Assembly (NCBI RefSeq): GCF_006494775.1
Contig: NZ_CP041146.1
Coordinates: 2,728,001-2,792,000 of the forward strand
Source of the DNA: Nocardioides humi
Lineage (GTDB): Bacteria; Actinomycetota; Actinomycetes; Propionibacteriales; Nocardioidaceae
Length of the DNA stretch: 64,000 nt
Reading direction: 5' to 3'
In this document: in pieces, positions 44,712-53,508 of the stretch
Position numbering within the stretch: position 1 is the stretch's first letter
Layout: each line of letters begins with the position of its first letter
The notes under the pieces: generated by a model
The model's input: the letters and a program-made list of their open reading frames with translations, nothing else
Databases searched by the model: none
What the model was told of the DNA's origin: nothing
Program-made: the position numbers and the translations under genes

Positions 44712-45410
44712 ATGGCTTCGCTGAAGAAGGGCCTGGCGCTGCAGACCGCCCGGCAGCTCGCGCCGAAGGTCACCCAGCTGGCCCCGGGGCTGACGCAGTC
44801 GTTCGTGCGGGAGGCGCTGCACCGGGCGCTGGTCGGGGTGGGTCCGCTGCCGCCGGCGGCGGAGGCCGCGCGCGTGCAGCTCGAGGAGCAGCACGGCAAC
44901 GTCGACAAGGCCGTGCGGGAACTGATCGAGAACCATGTCGCGTACGCCGGCGCGGAGGGCCTGGTGACCAACCTGGGCGGCCTCATCACCGCCGCGATCG
45001 TGGCGCCGGCGAGCATCACCGGGCTGGCGCTCATCCAGTGCCGGATGGTGGCGGGCATCGCCCACCTGCGCGGCTACGACCTCGAGGACCCGCGGGTGCG
45101 CAACGCGATCCTGGTCTGCGTGCTCGGCGAGGACACCGTGCGATCGATGGTCAAGCGCAAGCAGCTGCCCGCGCCGCCGATGGCGATCGCGACCGCGCCG
45201 CAGCACGACCCCACCCTGGACCGCACCGTCTCGACGGTGCTGGCCGGCGAGCTGGTCGGGCGGGTGATCGGCAAGCGGATGGCGACCACGGTCGGCAAGC
45301 GGGTGCCGCTCGTCGGTGGCGCCGTCGGCGCGGTGACCGACGGCTGGAGCACGTTCCGGGTGGGGCGCTACGCCGGGCGGGAGTTCCGGCCCCTGCGAGC
45401 CAAGGTCTGA
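44712..45410 (+). CDS. EcsC-family protein
   Basis: A 232-residue protein with a Gly/Ala-rich hydrophobic middle (EGLVTNLGGLITAAIVAPASITGLALIQCRMVAGIAHLRGYDLEDPRVRNAILVCVLGED) typical of the EcsC family, and a second hydrophobic stretch near residue 200 (RVPLVGGAVGAVTDG). Family function is poorly defined. The ATG at 44712 is followed by a basic amphipathic N-terminus. It is convergent with the RidA gene across a perfect palindrome. Confidence 0.78.
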   Translation: MASLKKGLALQTARQLAPKVTQLAPGLTQSFVREALHRALVGVGPLPPAAEAARVQLEEQHGNVDKAVRELIENHVAYAGAEGLVTNLGGLITAAIVAPASITGLALIQCRMVAGIAHLRGYDLEDPRVRNAILVCVLGEDTVRSMVKRKQLPAPPMAIATAPQHDPTLDRTVSTVLAGELVGRVIGKRMATTVGKRVPLVGGAVGAVTDGWSTFRVGRYAGREFRPLRAKV

Positions 45411-45421
45411 CCTCGGCCCAC

Positions 45422-45449
45422 CCGTGTGTGCCTGATCAGGCACACACGG
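45422..45449. terminator. perfect 28-bp palindrome between convergent genes
   Basis: CCGTGTGTGCCTGA is followed directly by its exact complement TCAGGCACACACGG. As a hairpin it could end transcription from both sides. It overlaps the last codons and stop of the RidA gene on the minus strand, so the RidA C-terminus (VCA) is encoded within it. The lack of a loop leaves open that it is a protein-binding site. Confidence 0.7.
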
Positions 45450-45807
45450 CGACGCAGTCGATCTCGAGTCGTGCACCGAGCGGCAGCCCCGCGACCTGGA
45501 CGCAGGTACGCGCCGGCCGGTGCGCCAGGAGCTTCGCGTAGGCGAGGTTCATCTGCGGGTAGTCGGCGAAGTCGGTCAGGTACACCGTCGTCCGCACGAC
45601 CCGGTCCAGTCCGCTGTCCGCGGCGCGGAGCACCGCACCGAGATTCGCCAGGGCCTGACGGGTCATCGCGGCCACGTCGTCGGTCACCAGCGTTCCGTCG
45701 GGCGCCAGTGGCACCTGTCCGGAGCAGTAGGCCAGGCCGCCCACGACGACCGCGTGACTCAGGGGCGCGCCGGCGACCCTGAGCTCCGGCAGGTCGACGG
45801 CTCTCAC
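45436..45807 (-). CDS. RidA family enamine/imine deaminase (island 2)
   Basis: A 123-residue YjgF/RidA protein with VVVGGLAYCSGQVPLAPDGTL, the Asn/Asp-rich middle and the key arginine in RPARTCVQVAGLPLGARLEID. RidA hydrolyses reactive enamines and imines made by PLP or flavin enzymes, giving the keto product and ammonia. The GTG at 45807 lies 16 bp after the DadA-like oxidase stop, so it should quench that enzyme's imine product. It is the last gene of the operon. Confidence 0.9.
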   Translation of the reverse strand: MRAVDLPELRVAGAPLSHAVVVGGLAYCSGQVPLAPDGTLVTDDVAAMTRQALANLGAVLRAADSGLDRVVRTTVYLTDFADYPQMNLAYAKLLAHRPARTCVQVAGLPLGARLEIDCVAVCA

Positions 45808-45823
45808 GTCCCGTCTCCGTTCG

Positions 45824-47074
45824 TCATCGCATCGGGCTGAGCGGACGCAGCACCTCGGAGCGCCGGCCCAGCATCTGGTCCGAGAGCAACCGCGCGGTCG
45901 CGGGCCCCTGGGTGATGCCCCACATGCCGTGGCCGCCGTGGACGAAGACCCGCGGCGACCTCGTAGGCCCCACCAGCGGCAGGCCGTCGGCCGAGCAGGG
46001 GCGCGACCCGCACCATTCGTCGGCCCGTCCACCCAGCTCGCCCTCGAGATAGGGCGCGACCGCCGCGGCGATCTGCTGGATGCGGGCCTCCCGGAAGGGG
46101 GCGTCGGGCGCGCGCAGCTCCATCGTGCCCGCCACCCTCGTCCCGTTCGCCAGTGGCGTGCACACCACCCGCTGGGCGGGGAGATAGACGGGTCGGCTCA
46201 CGGCGGGACGGTCCGGCATCGTGAAGCTGTAGCCACGACCCGCCTGCACCGGGACCCGGACCCCGTACGGCCGAACCAGACGGTTGAGCCAGGCGCCGGT
46301 CGCGACGACGACCGCGTCGAAGCGCCGGGGCGGCCCGAGCCGGTCGAGCACCTCGACCTCGCGACCGTCGTCGTGGACGGACACCACGTCGACGCCAGGG
46401 AAGATCCTCCCACCGCGCCGGACGACGTCCTGCGCCAGCTGCTCGCAGAAGTCGCCCGGATCGATGGTGCGTTGCGACCGGAGCAGCAACCCGGCGCCGA
46501 CCTCGTCGGTCAGCTGCGGCTCCAGCTCCCGAGCGGCCGCACCGGTGAGCACGTCCGCCTTCGCGTCCAGTCCCGCCTCGGCCGCGGCCGCGACCTCCGC
46601 CGCGAGATGGCGCAGATCGTCGGTGGTGCGGCCCACGGCGAGGATGTCGACGTCGCTGGCGCCGACCCTCACTCCCGCGTCGGCGAGCTCGTCGAAGGCG
46701 TCGAGCGCGACCGCGTTGATCGACGCCAGATGCTCCATCGCATCCGCCCAGCGGGCCCGGGTGGAGCTCCGGGCGAACCGGGCGAGGAAGGACCAGAGGT
46801 CGCGCGACGGACGGAGCGACACGTGCAGCGGCGACCGTGGGTCCAGGACCGCCCGCGCGCCGTACCGCAGGATCCCCGGCTCCGGCAGCGGCCCGGCCAG
46901 GGCCGGGGTCAGCCAACCGGCATTGCCCCGGGAGGATCCCGCGGCGACCCCGGAGCGGTCCAGGACGTCGACCTCGACGCCGGACCGCTGCAGGAACCAC
47001 GCGACCGCCAGGCCCGTACTCCCGGCGCCGATCACGCCGACCCGCTCGATACGCTCACTGCCCATCGTCATCAC
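45824..47074 (-). CDS. FAD-dependent D-amino acid dehydrogenase-like oxidoreductase (island 2)
   Basis: A 416-residue DadA/DAO-family flavoenzyme. The N-terminal FAD site is VGVIGAGSTGLAVAWFLQRSG with VLDRSG. Then AAGSSRGNAGWLTPALAGPLPEPG is very close to DadA, and the C-terminal WCGSRPCSADGLPLVGPTRSPRVFVHGGHGMWGITQGPATARLLSDQ completes the family. It would oxidise an amine or D-amino acid to an imine. AGGAGG sits before two consecutive ATGs (47074 and 47071); the second has better spacing. It overlaps the PucR gene by 20 bp. Confidence 0.9.
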   Translation of the reverse strand: MMTMGSERIERVGVIGAGSTGLAVAWFLQRSGVEVDVLDRSGVAAGSSRGNAGWLTPALAGPLPEPGILRYGARAVLDPRSPLHVSLRPSRDLWSFLARFARSSTRARWADAMEHLASINAVALDAFDELADAGVRVGASDVDILAVGRTTDDLRHLAAEVAAAAEAGLDAKADVLTGAAARELEPQLTDEVGAGLLLRSQRTIDPGDFCEQLAQDVVRRGGRIFPGVDVVSVHDDGREVEVLDRLGPPRRFDAVVVATGAWLNRLVRPYGVRVPVQAGRGYSFTMPDRPAVSRPVYLPAQRVVCTPLANGTRVAGTMELRAPDAPFREARIQQIAAAVAPYLEGELGGRADEWCGSRPCSADGLPLVGPTRSPRVFVHGGHGMWGITQGPATARLLSDQMLGRRSEVLRPLSPMR

Positions 47075-48680
47075 TCCTCCTGTCGACCGTGCCGCCCGAA
47101 CGTCGCGCTCGTGAGTGCGGACCGGTCATCTGCAGCCTCCGGATGCCCAGCCACGTCAGCAGGACGGTGTCCGGATCCTGTAGGTCGAACTCGCCGACCT
47201 CGGCGGCCCGCCGCAGGCGGTAGCGCACGGTGTTGGGATGCACGTGCAGTCGCCGTGCCGCCGTCGCGACGTCGCCGATCGCGGCGAGATAGGCCTCCAG
47301 CGAGACCAGGAGATCGGTCGCGTTGTCGCGGTCGTAGGCCAGCAGCCGCCCGAGGACACCGTCGACCGGATCCACCCCCTCCGACTGCAGGTAGTCCTCG
47401 GCGGCGATCAGGACCGCACCCAGTGTGTTCTCCTCGGGGAACATCACCTCGCTGCCCGATCCCATCCTGCGCCGGACCCGGATCGAACGGTCCACGTCCC
47501 TGCGGGAGTAGATCAGCTCGTCCAGGGTGCGAGCGCTCCGGCCCACGGCGACGTAGCCCGCCGGCATCGCGATGCTGCGCAGCATGCGGGACGCCAGCGC
47601 GTCGATGCGCACGGCCGACTGGTCGGTCAGCACGACGGCGTACAGCTGGTCGTCCATCGTCGTCACGGCCGCCGTGGGGCTCGCCGCGGTCAGCTGGAGC
47701 GCGACCGCGTCGGCGATGCGATAGCGGCCCTCCTCGTCGATGCCCGTCAGGTCGACGGCGAGGACGCGGGACTCCCGATCGGCCAGGCCCAACCGGGTCC
47801 GGGCCTCGGCGGCGTCGGGCGTGCGTGAGAGGAGGTCGGCCAGGAGCTCCGCACGCAGCCGGCGGCCGCCGCGCCCCTCGGCCCGGCGGCGCAGGAGGGC
47901 CAACGCCACCACGCGTGCCGCGTCGGCGAAGGCCGCCTCGCGGTCGGGTCCGACCGGACCGTCGACGACGGCCCACATCGACCCGAGGAGCACGCCGCCT
48001 GACCACACCGGCATCGCGAGGCGCGGCCGGAGTCCGTCGAGCTCGAGGTAGAGCGGCGACTCCGCCTCCGCGAGGCGCTCGTGGACGCCGGCGGCGTCGA
48101 GCAGGTCGCGGTACTCCTGAGGTACGGCGCGGCCCAGGACGGTGGCGGCCCGCGCCGGATCCACCTCCTGATTGCGCTGGGAGAACGCGATGACCGTGAA
48201 GTCGCGATCCTCGATGGTCACCGGCCCGGCGACGAGCTCGCTGACGGCGTTGGCGACCTCGAACAGGTCGGTGCCGAAGGCCTCGCTGTCCCCACCGGTC
48301 GTCCCGGCGAAGGTGCCCAGGCCCAGCCGTTCCCGGACCAGGCCGGCGACGTGGAACCACGACGCCTGCGGCTCGATGAGCACGACGTGGGCCCGGCCGA
48401 GCCGGGGCGAGGCGAGCAGCCGGCGTCGGAGCTCCGCGCTGTGCTTCGCGATGATGGCCGGCACGCCGAGGGCCTCAGCGACCGACGGATCGTCCGCCGC
48501 GCCGTCGCCGACGTCGAGCAGCACCGTCGACGGCTCGACCACGCAGAGCGAGCCGTCGACGATCTCCGCGAAGCGGATCAGCGGATCGCGGTCCTCCGCG
48601 CCGGACACGACGTCGCGGACCAGTGGACCGAGGTCACGGACCAGCTGGGCGAGGCGGACGCCGGAGACCCCCGGTTGCAT
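47055..48680 (-). CDS. PucR-family transcriptional regulator (island 2)
   Basis: A 541-residue regulator with an N-terminal PucR-type sensor domain (about residues 10-150), a long middle region and the C-terminal helix-turn-helix GDVATAARRLHVHPNTVRYRLRRAAEVGEFDLQDPDTVLLTWLGIRR. It lies inside the catabolic operon, between the ABC ATPase (TGATG overlap) and the oxidase (20-bp overlap), so it is coexpressed with its likely targets. It is larger than the PucR of island 1 and not closely alike outside the DNA-binding domain. Confidence 0.88.
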   Translation of the reverse strand: MQPGVSGVRLAQLVRDLGPLVRDVVSGAEDRDPLIRFAEIVDGSLCVVEPSTVLLDVGDGAADDPSVAEALGVPAIIAKHSAELRRRLLASPRLGRAHVVLIEPQASWFHVAGLVRERLGLGTFAGTTGGDSEAFGTDLFEVANAVSELVAGPVTIEDRDFTVIAFSQRNQEVDPARAATVLGRAVPQEYRDLLDAAGVHERLAEAESPLYLELDGLRPRLAMPVWSGGVLLGSMWAVVDGPVGPDREAAFADAARVVALALLRRRAEGRGGRRLRAELLADLLSRTPDAAEARTRLGLADRESRVLAVDLTGIDEEGRYRIADAVALQLTAASPTAAVTTMDDQLYAVVLTDQSAVRIDALASRMLRSIAMPAGYVAVGRSARTLDELIYSRRDVDRSIRVRRRMGSGSEVMFPEENTLGAVLIAAEDYLQSEGVDPVDGVLGRLLAYDRDNATDLLVSLEAYLAAIGDVATAARRLHVHPNTVRYRLRRAAEVGEFDLQDPDTVLLTWLGIRRLQMTGPHSRARRSGGTVDRRSDDDGQ

Positions 48681-49522
48681 CACCGGCGCCCGGCGCCGTC
48701 GGTGGCGAGCTTGACGACATCCGGTACGTCGCCGCCCGTCGCCTCCTCGAAGCGCGCGAGGAGATCTCCGGCGGTCAGCGCCCGACCGGGGTTGCGCAAG
48801 TCCGCGGCGATGCTGCCCTGGTGCATGATCACCACCCGGTCCGCCAGCTCCACCGCCTGGTCGAGGTTGTGGGTGATCATCAGGCAGGCCAGCCGGTTCT
48901 CGACGACCAGGCGGCCGGTGGCCGCGATCACGATGCGACCGCTGCGGGGGTCGAGTGCGGCCGCGTGCTCGTCCACGAGCAGCACGGTCGGCGCGGCCAC
49001 GCTCGCCATCGCCACGGCCACGGCCTGACGCTGGCCGCCGGACAGCTCGGCCCCGAGCGACGACAGGCGGTCCTCCAGGCCCATGCCCAGCCCGGCGAGC
49101 GCGGCGCGTCCCCGCTCCCGGCGCTCCCTGGTGAGCAGCCGCCCCAGAGGCCGCCGGCGGCCGGTGAAGGCCTGGGCCAGTGCGAGGTTCTCCTCGAGCG
49201 TCAACCGGCCCATGACGTTGACCTCGGGATCCTGGCGGATGGTCCACAGATGCCGGGCCCGCCTCCACGACGGCCAGCGCGTCACGTCGCGTCCCGCCAC
49301 CCAGACGCTGCCCTCGTCGGGGACGAGGCCGCCGGCCACGACGTTCATCAGGGTCGACTTGCCGGCGCCGTTCGAGCCGAGGATCGCGACCAGCTCGCCG
49401 GGCCGGACGGTGAGATTCGCGCCCAGGAGCGCACGGATCGTGTCGCGGCCCGAGCCGCTGAACGACTTGCTGCAGCCCCGGACGTCGAGGCTGGACGGGG
49501 AGTCAGAGGATGGGGCTGACAC
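48680..49522 (-). CDS. ABC transporter ATP-binding protein, TrpZ-like (island 2)
   Basis: A 280-residue ATPase with Walker A GSNGAGKSTLMNVV, signature LSGGQRQAVAVAMA, Walker B VLLVDEHAAALDP and switch His in MITHNLDQAV. The DEH after Walker B, in place of DEP, is a mark of the ATPases that partner ABC_sub_bind-type binding proteins. It overlaps the permease by 20 bp. It would energise uptake of an amino compound together with the next two genes. Confidence 0.9.
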   Translation of the reverse strand: MSAPSSDSPSSLDVRGCSKSFSGSGRDTIRALLGANLTVRPGELVAILGSNGAGKSTLMNVVAGGLVPDEGSVWVAGRDVTRWPSWRRARHLWTIRQDPEVNVMGRLTLEENLALAQAFTGRRRPLGRLLTRERRERGRAALAGLGMGLEDRLSSLGAELSGGQRQAVAVAMASVAAPTVLLVDEHAAALDPRSGRIVIAATGRLVVENRLACLMITHNLDQAVELADRVVIMHQGSIAADLRNPGRALTAGDLLARFEEATGGDVPDVVKLATDGAGRR

Positions 49523-50447
49523 GATCGGCCTCCAGGTAGTCGGTTTGGATCCGCCGACGCTGGGCCCGCGCGGATGCCGAGATGCCGCGCGCCCAGGACG
49601 ACCCGTGGCTGCGGGCGACGAGGACGACGATCACCGCGATGCTGGTGACCATCCGCAGGCTGTTCGCCGAGCCGCCGTTCTCCAGCGTCCAGGCGACGAT
49701 GAAGCGGTAGACCAGCACGCCCAGGACGACGGCGGCCAGCGCAAGCACCGGGCGGTCGCTGCGGATGATGGTCCGGCCCATGACCAGGGCCGCGATGCCC
49801 ACGACGAGCGTGCCGACCTGGATCGAGACGTCCATGAAGCCCTGCTGCTGGACGACGAGTGCCCCCGAGAGCCCCACCAGTGCGTTCGCGACACCGAGCC
49901 CGGCCATCTGCCGCATCTCGGTGCGGATGCCGATGGCTCTGCTGGTCTGGATGTTCAGTCCCGTGGCCCGGACGGACGCGCCGAAGCTGGTCGACAACAG
50001 CCACAGCAGGAAGGCGACGCACGCGAGCGAGGCGAGTCCCCCGACCAGGATGTTGGCCTCGGTCAGCCCGAGATCGAGGCCCTGCGCCTTGGTGAACAGC
50101 GTCTCCACCCCGATGAGCGCGACATTCGCGCCGCCCATCACGAACAGGCAGATGGACCAGCAGGCGGCGGTGACCAGGATCGACGCCAGCAGCGTGTTCA
50201 TCCGCAGGAAGACATGGAGTGACCCGGTCGTGAGACCGGCCGCGGCGCCGGCCGCCATGGCGGCGGCGACGGCGAGCCACGGCGAGCCACCCGACTGGAG
50301 CACGGCCGCGCAGGTCGCACCGCCCAGCCCGAAGGAGCCCTCGATCGTGAGGTCGGGCAGGCTCAGCACGATGAGGCTCAGGTAGATCCCCAGGGCCAGC
50401 GGAATGTACTGGGCCCCGATCTCCAAGGCGGTGAACGCCGCTGTCAC
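49503..50447 (-). CDS. ABC transporter permease, TrpY-like (island 2)
   Basis: A 314-residue BPD_transp_2-type permease with about eight helices: EIGAQYIPLALGIYLSLIVLSLPDLTIEGSFGLGGATCA at the N-terminus and the coupling region SVRATGLNIQTSRAIGIRTEMRQMAGL. This is the permease type that pairs with TrpX-like lipoproteins. The ATG overlaps the binding-protein stop by 4 nt. The Arg-rich C-terminus (ARAQRRRIQTDYLEADR) is cytosolic. Confidence 0.9.
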   Translation of the reverse strand: MTAAFTALEIGAQYIPLALGIYLSLIVLSLPDLTIEGSFGLGGATCAAVLQSGGSPWLAVAAAMAAGAAAGLTTGSLHVFLRMNTLLASILVTAACWSICLFVMGGANVALIGVETLFTKAQGLDLGLTEANILVGGLASLACVAFLLWLLSTSFGASVRATGLNIQTSRAIGIRTEMRQMAGLGVANALVGLSGALVVQQQGFMDVSIQVGTLVVGIAALVMGRTIIRSDRPVLALAAVVLGVLVYRFIVAWTLENGGSANSLRMVTSIAVIVVLVARSHGSSWARGISASARAQRRRIQTDYLEADRVSPIL

Positions 50448-51424
50448 GAGGACGTCCCGACGTACTCGACCTCGAGGCCGTCGGGGACCCGCAGGCCGAG
50501 ACGCTCGAGGACGGCCTCGTTGACCGACATGGCGCTCTCCTCCGGCAGGTAGACCGGGATCTTGCCTGCATCGTCGCTGTCGAGCACCTTCGCCACCAGC
50601 TTGCCGGCCTCGACACCGAGGGCGCCGTAGTCGTACACCCCGGCTACCAGGGCGCCCTGCTCCACGGACTCGGTGGTCCCGCCGAACACGGGCAGGCCCG
50701 CGTCCTCGGCGACCTTCAGGATGCCGGCGACCCCGCTCACCGTCGGGCCGTCGCCCGCGACCTGGATCGCATCGACCTTGCCCACGAGGAGGCGGGCCGC
50801 CTGCGTCGTCTCGGAGGGGTTGGCGATGGGCGACTCGACGACCTCGATCCCGACCTTCTTCGCTGCGGCGACCGCGCGGGCCGCCAGGGCGTCTCCCGAC
50901 GAGTCGCCGTTCTTCCAGATCAGCCCGACCCGCGTGACGTCCGGCGCGATCGCCAGCATCGCGTCGAGCTCGAGCTCCACCGGAAGCGGGTCGCTGACAC
51001 CGGTCGTGTTGTTCCCGGGCGCCTCCAGCGAGGACACCAGCTTGGCCTCGACCGGCGCCGAGGACGCGAAGAACACCAGCGGCGCCTTCCGGCCCGGCTG
51101 CAGGAAGGCCTGCGCCCCGGGCGTCGCCAGACCGAGCAGCACATCGCAGTCGGAGTCGCGCAGGAACTGGCTGACGATCGTCTGCTGGGTCGCGGCGTCA
51201 CCCTCCGGGTTGCGGATGTCGTAGGTGACCTCGTCCTCGCCGTAGCCGGAGGCGGACATCCCCTCCTTCAGGCCCGCGAGCCCCTCTTTGAAGATGGGCA
51301 GGGTGACGTACTCGTTCACGCACACCTTGACGCCGGCGGCGTCGCCTCCTCCCGAGCCGCCGCAGGCGGCGAGAGCGGTGGCGACGAGGGTGGCCGAGAC
51401 GGTGATCAGGACTGACTTCTTCAT
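50444..51424 (-). CDS. ABC substrate-binding lipoprotein, ABC_sub_bind/TrpX family (island 2)
   Basis: A 326-residue lipoprotein (LVATALAACGGSG lipobox). The mature domain has a LacI/RbsB-like fold of the ABC_sub_bind family: GDAATQQTIVSQFLRDSDCDVLLGLATPGAQAF, PLVFFASSAPVEAKLV, VTRVGLIWKNGDSSGD, VFGGTTESVEQGALVAGVYDYGALG. The family binds amino acids (tryptophan, tyrosine) and other compounds, so the ligand here is open. It lies 20 bp after the HD-domain gene and starts the transport part of the operon. Confidence 0.9.
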   Translation of the reverse strand: MKKSVLITVSATLVATALAACGGSGGGDAAGVKVCVNEYVTLPIFKEGLAGLKEGMSASGYGEDEVTYDIRNPEGDAATQQTIVSQFLRDSDCDVLLGLATPGAQAFLQPGRKAPLVFFASSAPVEAKLVSSLEAPGNNTTGVSDPLPVELELDAMLAIAPDVTRVGLIWKNGDSSGDALAARAVAAAKKVGIEVVESPIANPSETTQAARLLVGKVDAIQVAGDGPTVSGVAGILKVAEDAGLPVFGGTTESVEQGALVAGVYDYGALGVEAGKLVAKVLDSDDAGKIPVYLPEESAMSVNEAVLERLGLRVPDGLEVEYVGTSS

Positions 51425-51444
51425 TCCGGGTGACCTCTCAGTCG

Positions 51445-51996
51445 TCACATGCCGGGCGGCACATTGATGGGGTGCGCGAGGACGCGCCTCAGTACGGGCT
51501 CGAAGTACTCCAGGGACTTGGCCGTGAAGGTCTCGCTGAAGGCCGGCTCGTCGTACCTCTCGCAGAACTCCTGGGTGTCGGCGGCGAACTCGTGCTCGAG
51601 GATGGCTGCCGGCGGGGCCCAGACCTGGCCGAGCAGGGGGTAGTAGTACTGCGCCTGGAAGACCGGGTGGTGTTTGACCACCCACCACGTCCGGTCGTCG
51701 ACGAAGGGACGGAGGATCGCCGCGGCGATGTCGCCGTGGTTCGTGGGCGCCAGCGAGTCGCCGATGTCGTGGAGCAGGGCGGCGACGACGTACCTGTCGT
51801 CGGCGCCCGCGTTCATCGCCCGGGTCGCGGTCTGGAGGGCGTGCTCCAGCTGCGACACGTTGAGGGTGCGCCGCTGGGCCGCGCCGCGCAGCTCACGGAG
51901 CAGACGGTTCGTGAGGTTGTCGAAGACCTCCTCCTCGAACCGGACAACCCCCTGGATCTCCGCGACGCTGGCCTTGCCGAGATGTCCTTCGTTCAT
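51445..51996 (-). CDS. HD-domain oxygenase, PhnZ/TmpB-like (island 2)
   Basis: A 183-residue HD-fold protein close in pattern to PhnZ, the mixed-valent diiron oxygenase that cleaves the C-P bond of hydroxy-aminoethylphosphonate. SQLEHALQTATRAMNAGADDRYVVAALLHDIGD matches it well. Candidate iron ligands are H52, H76, D77, H87, H109 or H110, and D149, all at PhnZ-like spacing. This points to oxidative cleavage rather than phosphohydrolysis. I start at ATG 51996 (good RBS GGGAGGAA); ATG 51999 is adjacent. It is the first gene of the island 2 operon. Substrate unknown; no PhnY-type hydroxylase is in the window. Confidence 0.75.
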   Translation of the reverse strand: MNEGHLGKASVAEIQGVVRFEEEVFDNLTNRLLRELRGAAQRRTLNVSQLEHALQTATRAMNAGADDRYVVAALLHDIGDSLAPTNHGDIAAAILRPFVDDRTWWVVKHHPVFQAQYYYPLLGQVWAPPAAILEHEFAADTQEFCERYDEPAFSETFTAKSLEYFEPVLRRVLAHPINVPPGM

Positions 51997-52059
51997 CATT
52001 TCCTCCCGACGGTCGGACTCGGTGCGCGTCAGGCTAGTCACGGCCCTCAGTGGGTGTCG

Positions 52060-52157
52060 TTGGCCGAATCGCCAAGCTGATCACGCTCCGCCTGGGGGAT
52101 CAGCCAAGCTCGGGATCCGCCGTCGCCGAGTGGACGGACCTTGTCGGATCGGCCAAC
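52060..52157. promoter_or_regulatory. candidate PucR operators upstream of the island 2 operon
   Basis: Three related strings fall in the gap before the HD-domain gene: TTGGCCGAATCGCCAA (52060-52075, nearly palindromic), GATCAGCCAAGC (52098-52109) and GGATCGGCCAAC (52146-52157). The shared half-site is GGCCAA/TTGGC. Three copies in one promoter region suggest a regulator site, most simply for the operon's own PucR. The rest of 51997-52275 holds nothing else I recognise. Confidence 0.45.
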
Positions 52158-52275
52158 CCGGGCTCGACCCGTCTGTCCGAACACAGTCGTCCGGGCATGC
52201 CGCGGCCAGGCGCCTGCCCGCGGCGCCGGGGCCGTCAGGGCCGTCGGCGCGCGCATCACCGCCAGGGGGCGGGCG

Positions 52276-53508
52276 TCACCTGGGCGCGCGGTTGCGCGCC
52301 TTGCGGTAGACGTCCAGCGCCTGGCGGCCCTTGCCGCTGCCCTCCAGCTTCTGCACGGTCCACTCCATCGACCGCATCAGCCGCGGCGTCCGGGCGCGGA
52401 CCAGCTCGCGGCGGGCGGCCTCGAGCTTGCGGCGGAGTCGCTCGTTCTCGGCGTGCGCCTCGGCGTTGTCGAGCAGCAGCGCCTTGATCGCGTCCACGGC
52501 GGCGGAGGACACCTGCTTCTCCGGCGGGTGGTCGGGATCGACCCACTTGCCGGTGGGCGCGGGCGCGCCGCGCAGGTCGGCCAGGTCGCCCACGACGTCG
52601 TACCCGCGCCGCGACAGCTCGGCGATCCAGCTGTCGGTGAGCTCGTGCACCCAGGGGTACTGGTCGGGCGGCAGGCCGAGGCGCGCCGACTTGGTGCGTT
52701 TCGAGAGGGTGCGGTGCGCCAGCAGCTCGCGGACGAGCGGCCGGTAGTGCTGCGGGGGGAGGTCGCGGGCGGCGACCCGGTTGATCCGGCGGATCAGCGC
52801 GGACTCGGGTACGCCGAGGCTCGGGTTGGCCCGCCGGGTGGTGAGCTTGAGGTCGAGGTCGTCGAGGCCGAAGGCGGCGCTGAACCGCTCCCACAGCAGC
52901 TCGGGCGAGCCGCCCGTCGGCGGCACGGTGACCAGGTGGACCCGCTCCGGCGGGAGGTCGGAGCCCCAGCGGTCGAGGATGTCGGGGATCTCCTGGACGC
53001 CCCAGAACCACGCGCCGACGCGGTGCGCCCGCTCCGGGTCCTGGATCAGCTCCAGGAAGCGGGTGTACCCGAACCGGGCGCGGTGCTTGACGTTCTCCTG
53101 CCACTCCGCTGGGATCTGCCGGACCAGGTCGCGGACGGAGAGGATCACGTGGACCTCGGTGCCGCCGTCGCTGGTGTCGCCGCCGGGCCGGTGGCCCAGC
53201 GAGGCGAGGGCGCGGGCGACCTGGCTGCGCGAGGCGGAGGCGAGGATCTCGTGGCTGATGATCGAGGTGCCGTCGTGCTCGCGGACCTCCGCGGCCAGCT
53301 TGTCCCACGCGCCGACGGCCTCGGCCTCGAGCCCGCCCCAGCGCAGCCGCATCAGGTCGAGCGCGGCGAGGAAGTGGGCGTCGAAGCGGTCCGCCGGGTA
53401 GCTCACGTCCTGCTTGAGCAGCCGGCTGCGGTTCTTGTAGAGCACGTCCTGGAGGTACGACGTCCCGGTCTTCGGCGTGCCGACGTGCAGGAGGACCCGC
53501 CTGCTCAC
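52276..53508 (-). CDS. sulfotransferase-like protein
   Basis: A 410-residue P-loop sulfotransferase-type protein. The PAPS 5'-phosphosulfate loop is RRVLLHVGTPKTGTSYLQDVLYKNR at the N-terminus, and the 3'-phosphate motif region is VHVILSVRDLVRQIPAEWQENVK. The last 80 residues form a charged coiled coil (LLLDNAEAHAENERLRRKLEAARREL). It would sulfate a carbohydrate or lipid acceptor. A strong RBS (AAGGAGGA) precedes GTG 53508, which overlaps the stop of the upstream gene by 4 nt. Confidence 0.85.
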   Translation of the reverse strand: MSRRVLLHVGTPKTGTSYLQDVLYKNRSRLLKQDVSYPADRFDAHFLAALDLMRLRWGGLEAEAVGAWDKLAAEVREHDGTSIISHEILASASRSQVARALASLGHRPGGDTSDGGTEVHVILSVRDLVRQIPAEWQENVKHRARFGYTRFLELIQDPERAHRVGAWFWGVQEIPDILDRWGSDLPPERVHLVTVPPTGGSPELLWERFSAAFGLDDLDLKLTTRRANPSLGVPESALIRRINRVAARDLPPQHYRPLVRELLAHRTLSKRTKSARLGLPPDQYPWVHELTDSWIAELSRRGYDVVGDLADLRGAPAPTGKWVDPDHPPEKQVSSAAVDAIKALLLDNAEAHAENERLRRKLEAARRELVRARTPRLMRSMEWTVQKLEGSGKGRQALDVYRKARNRAPR

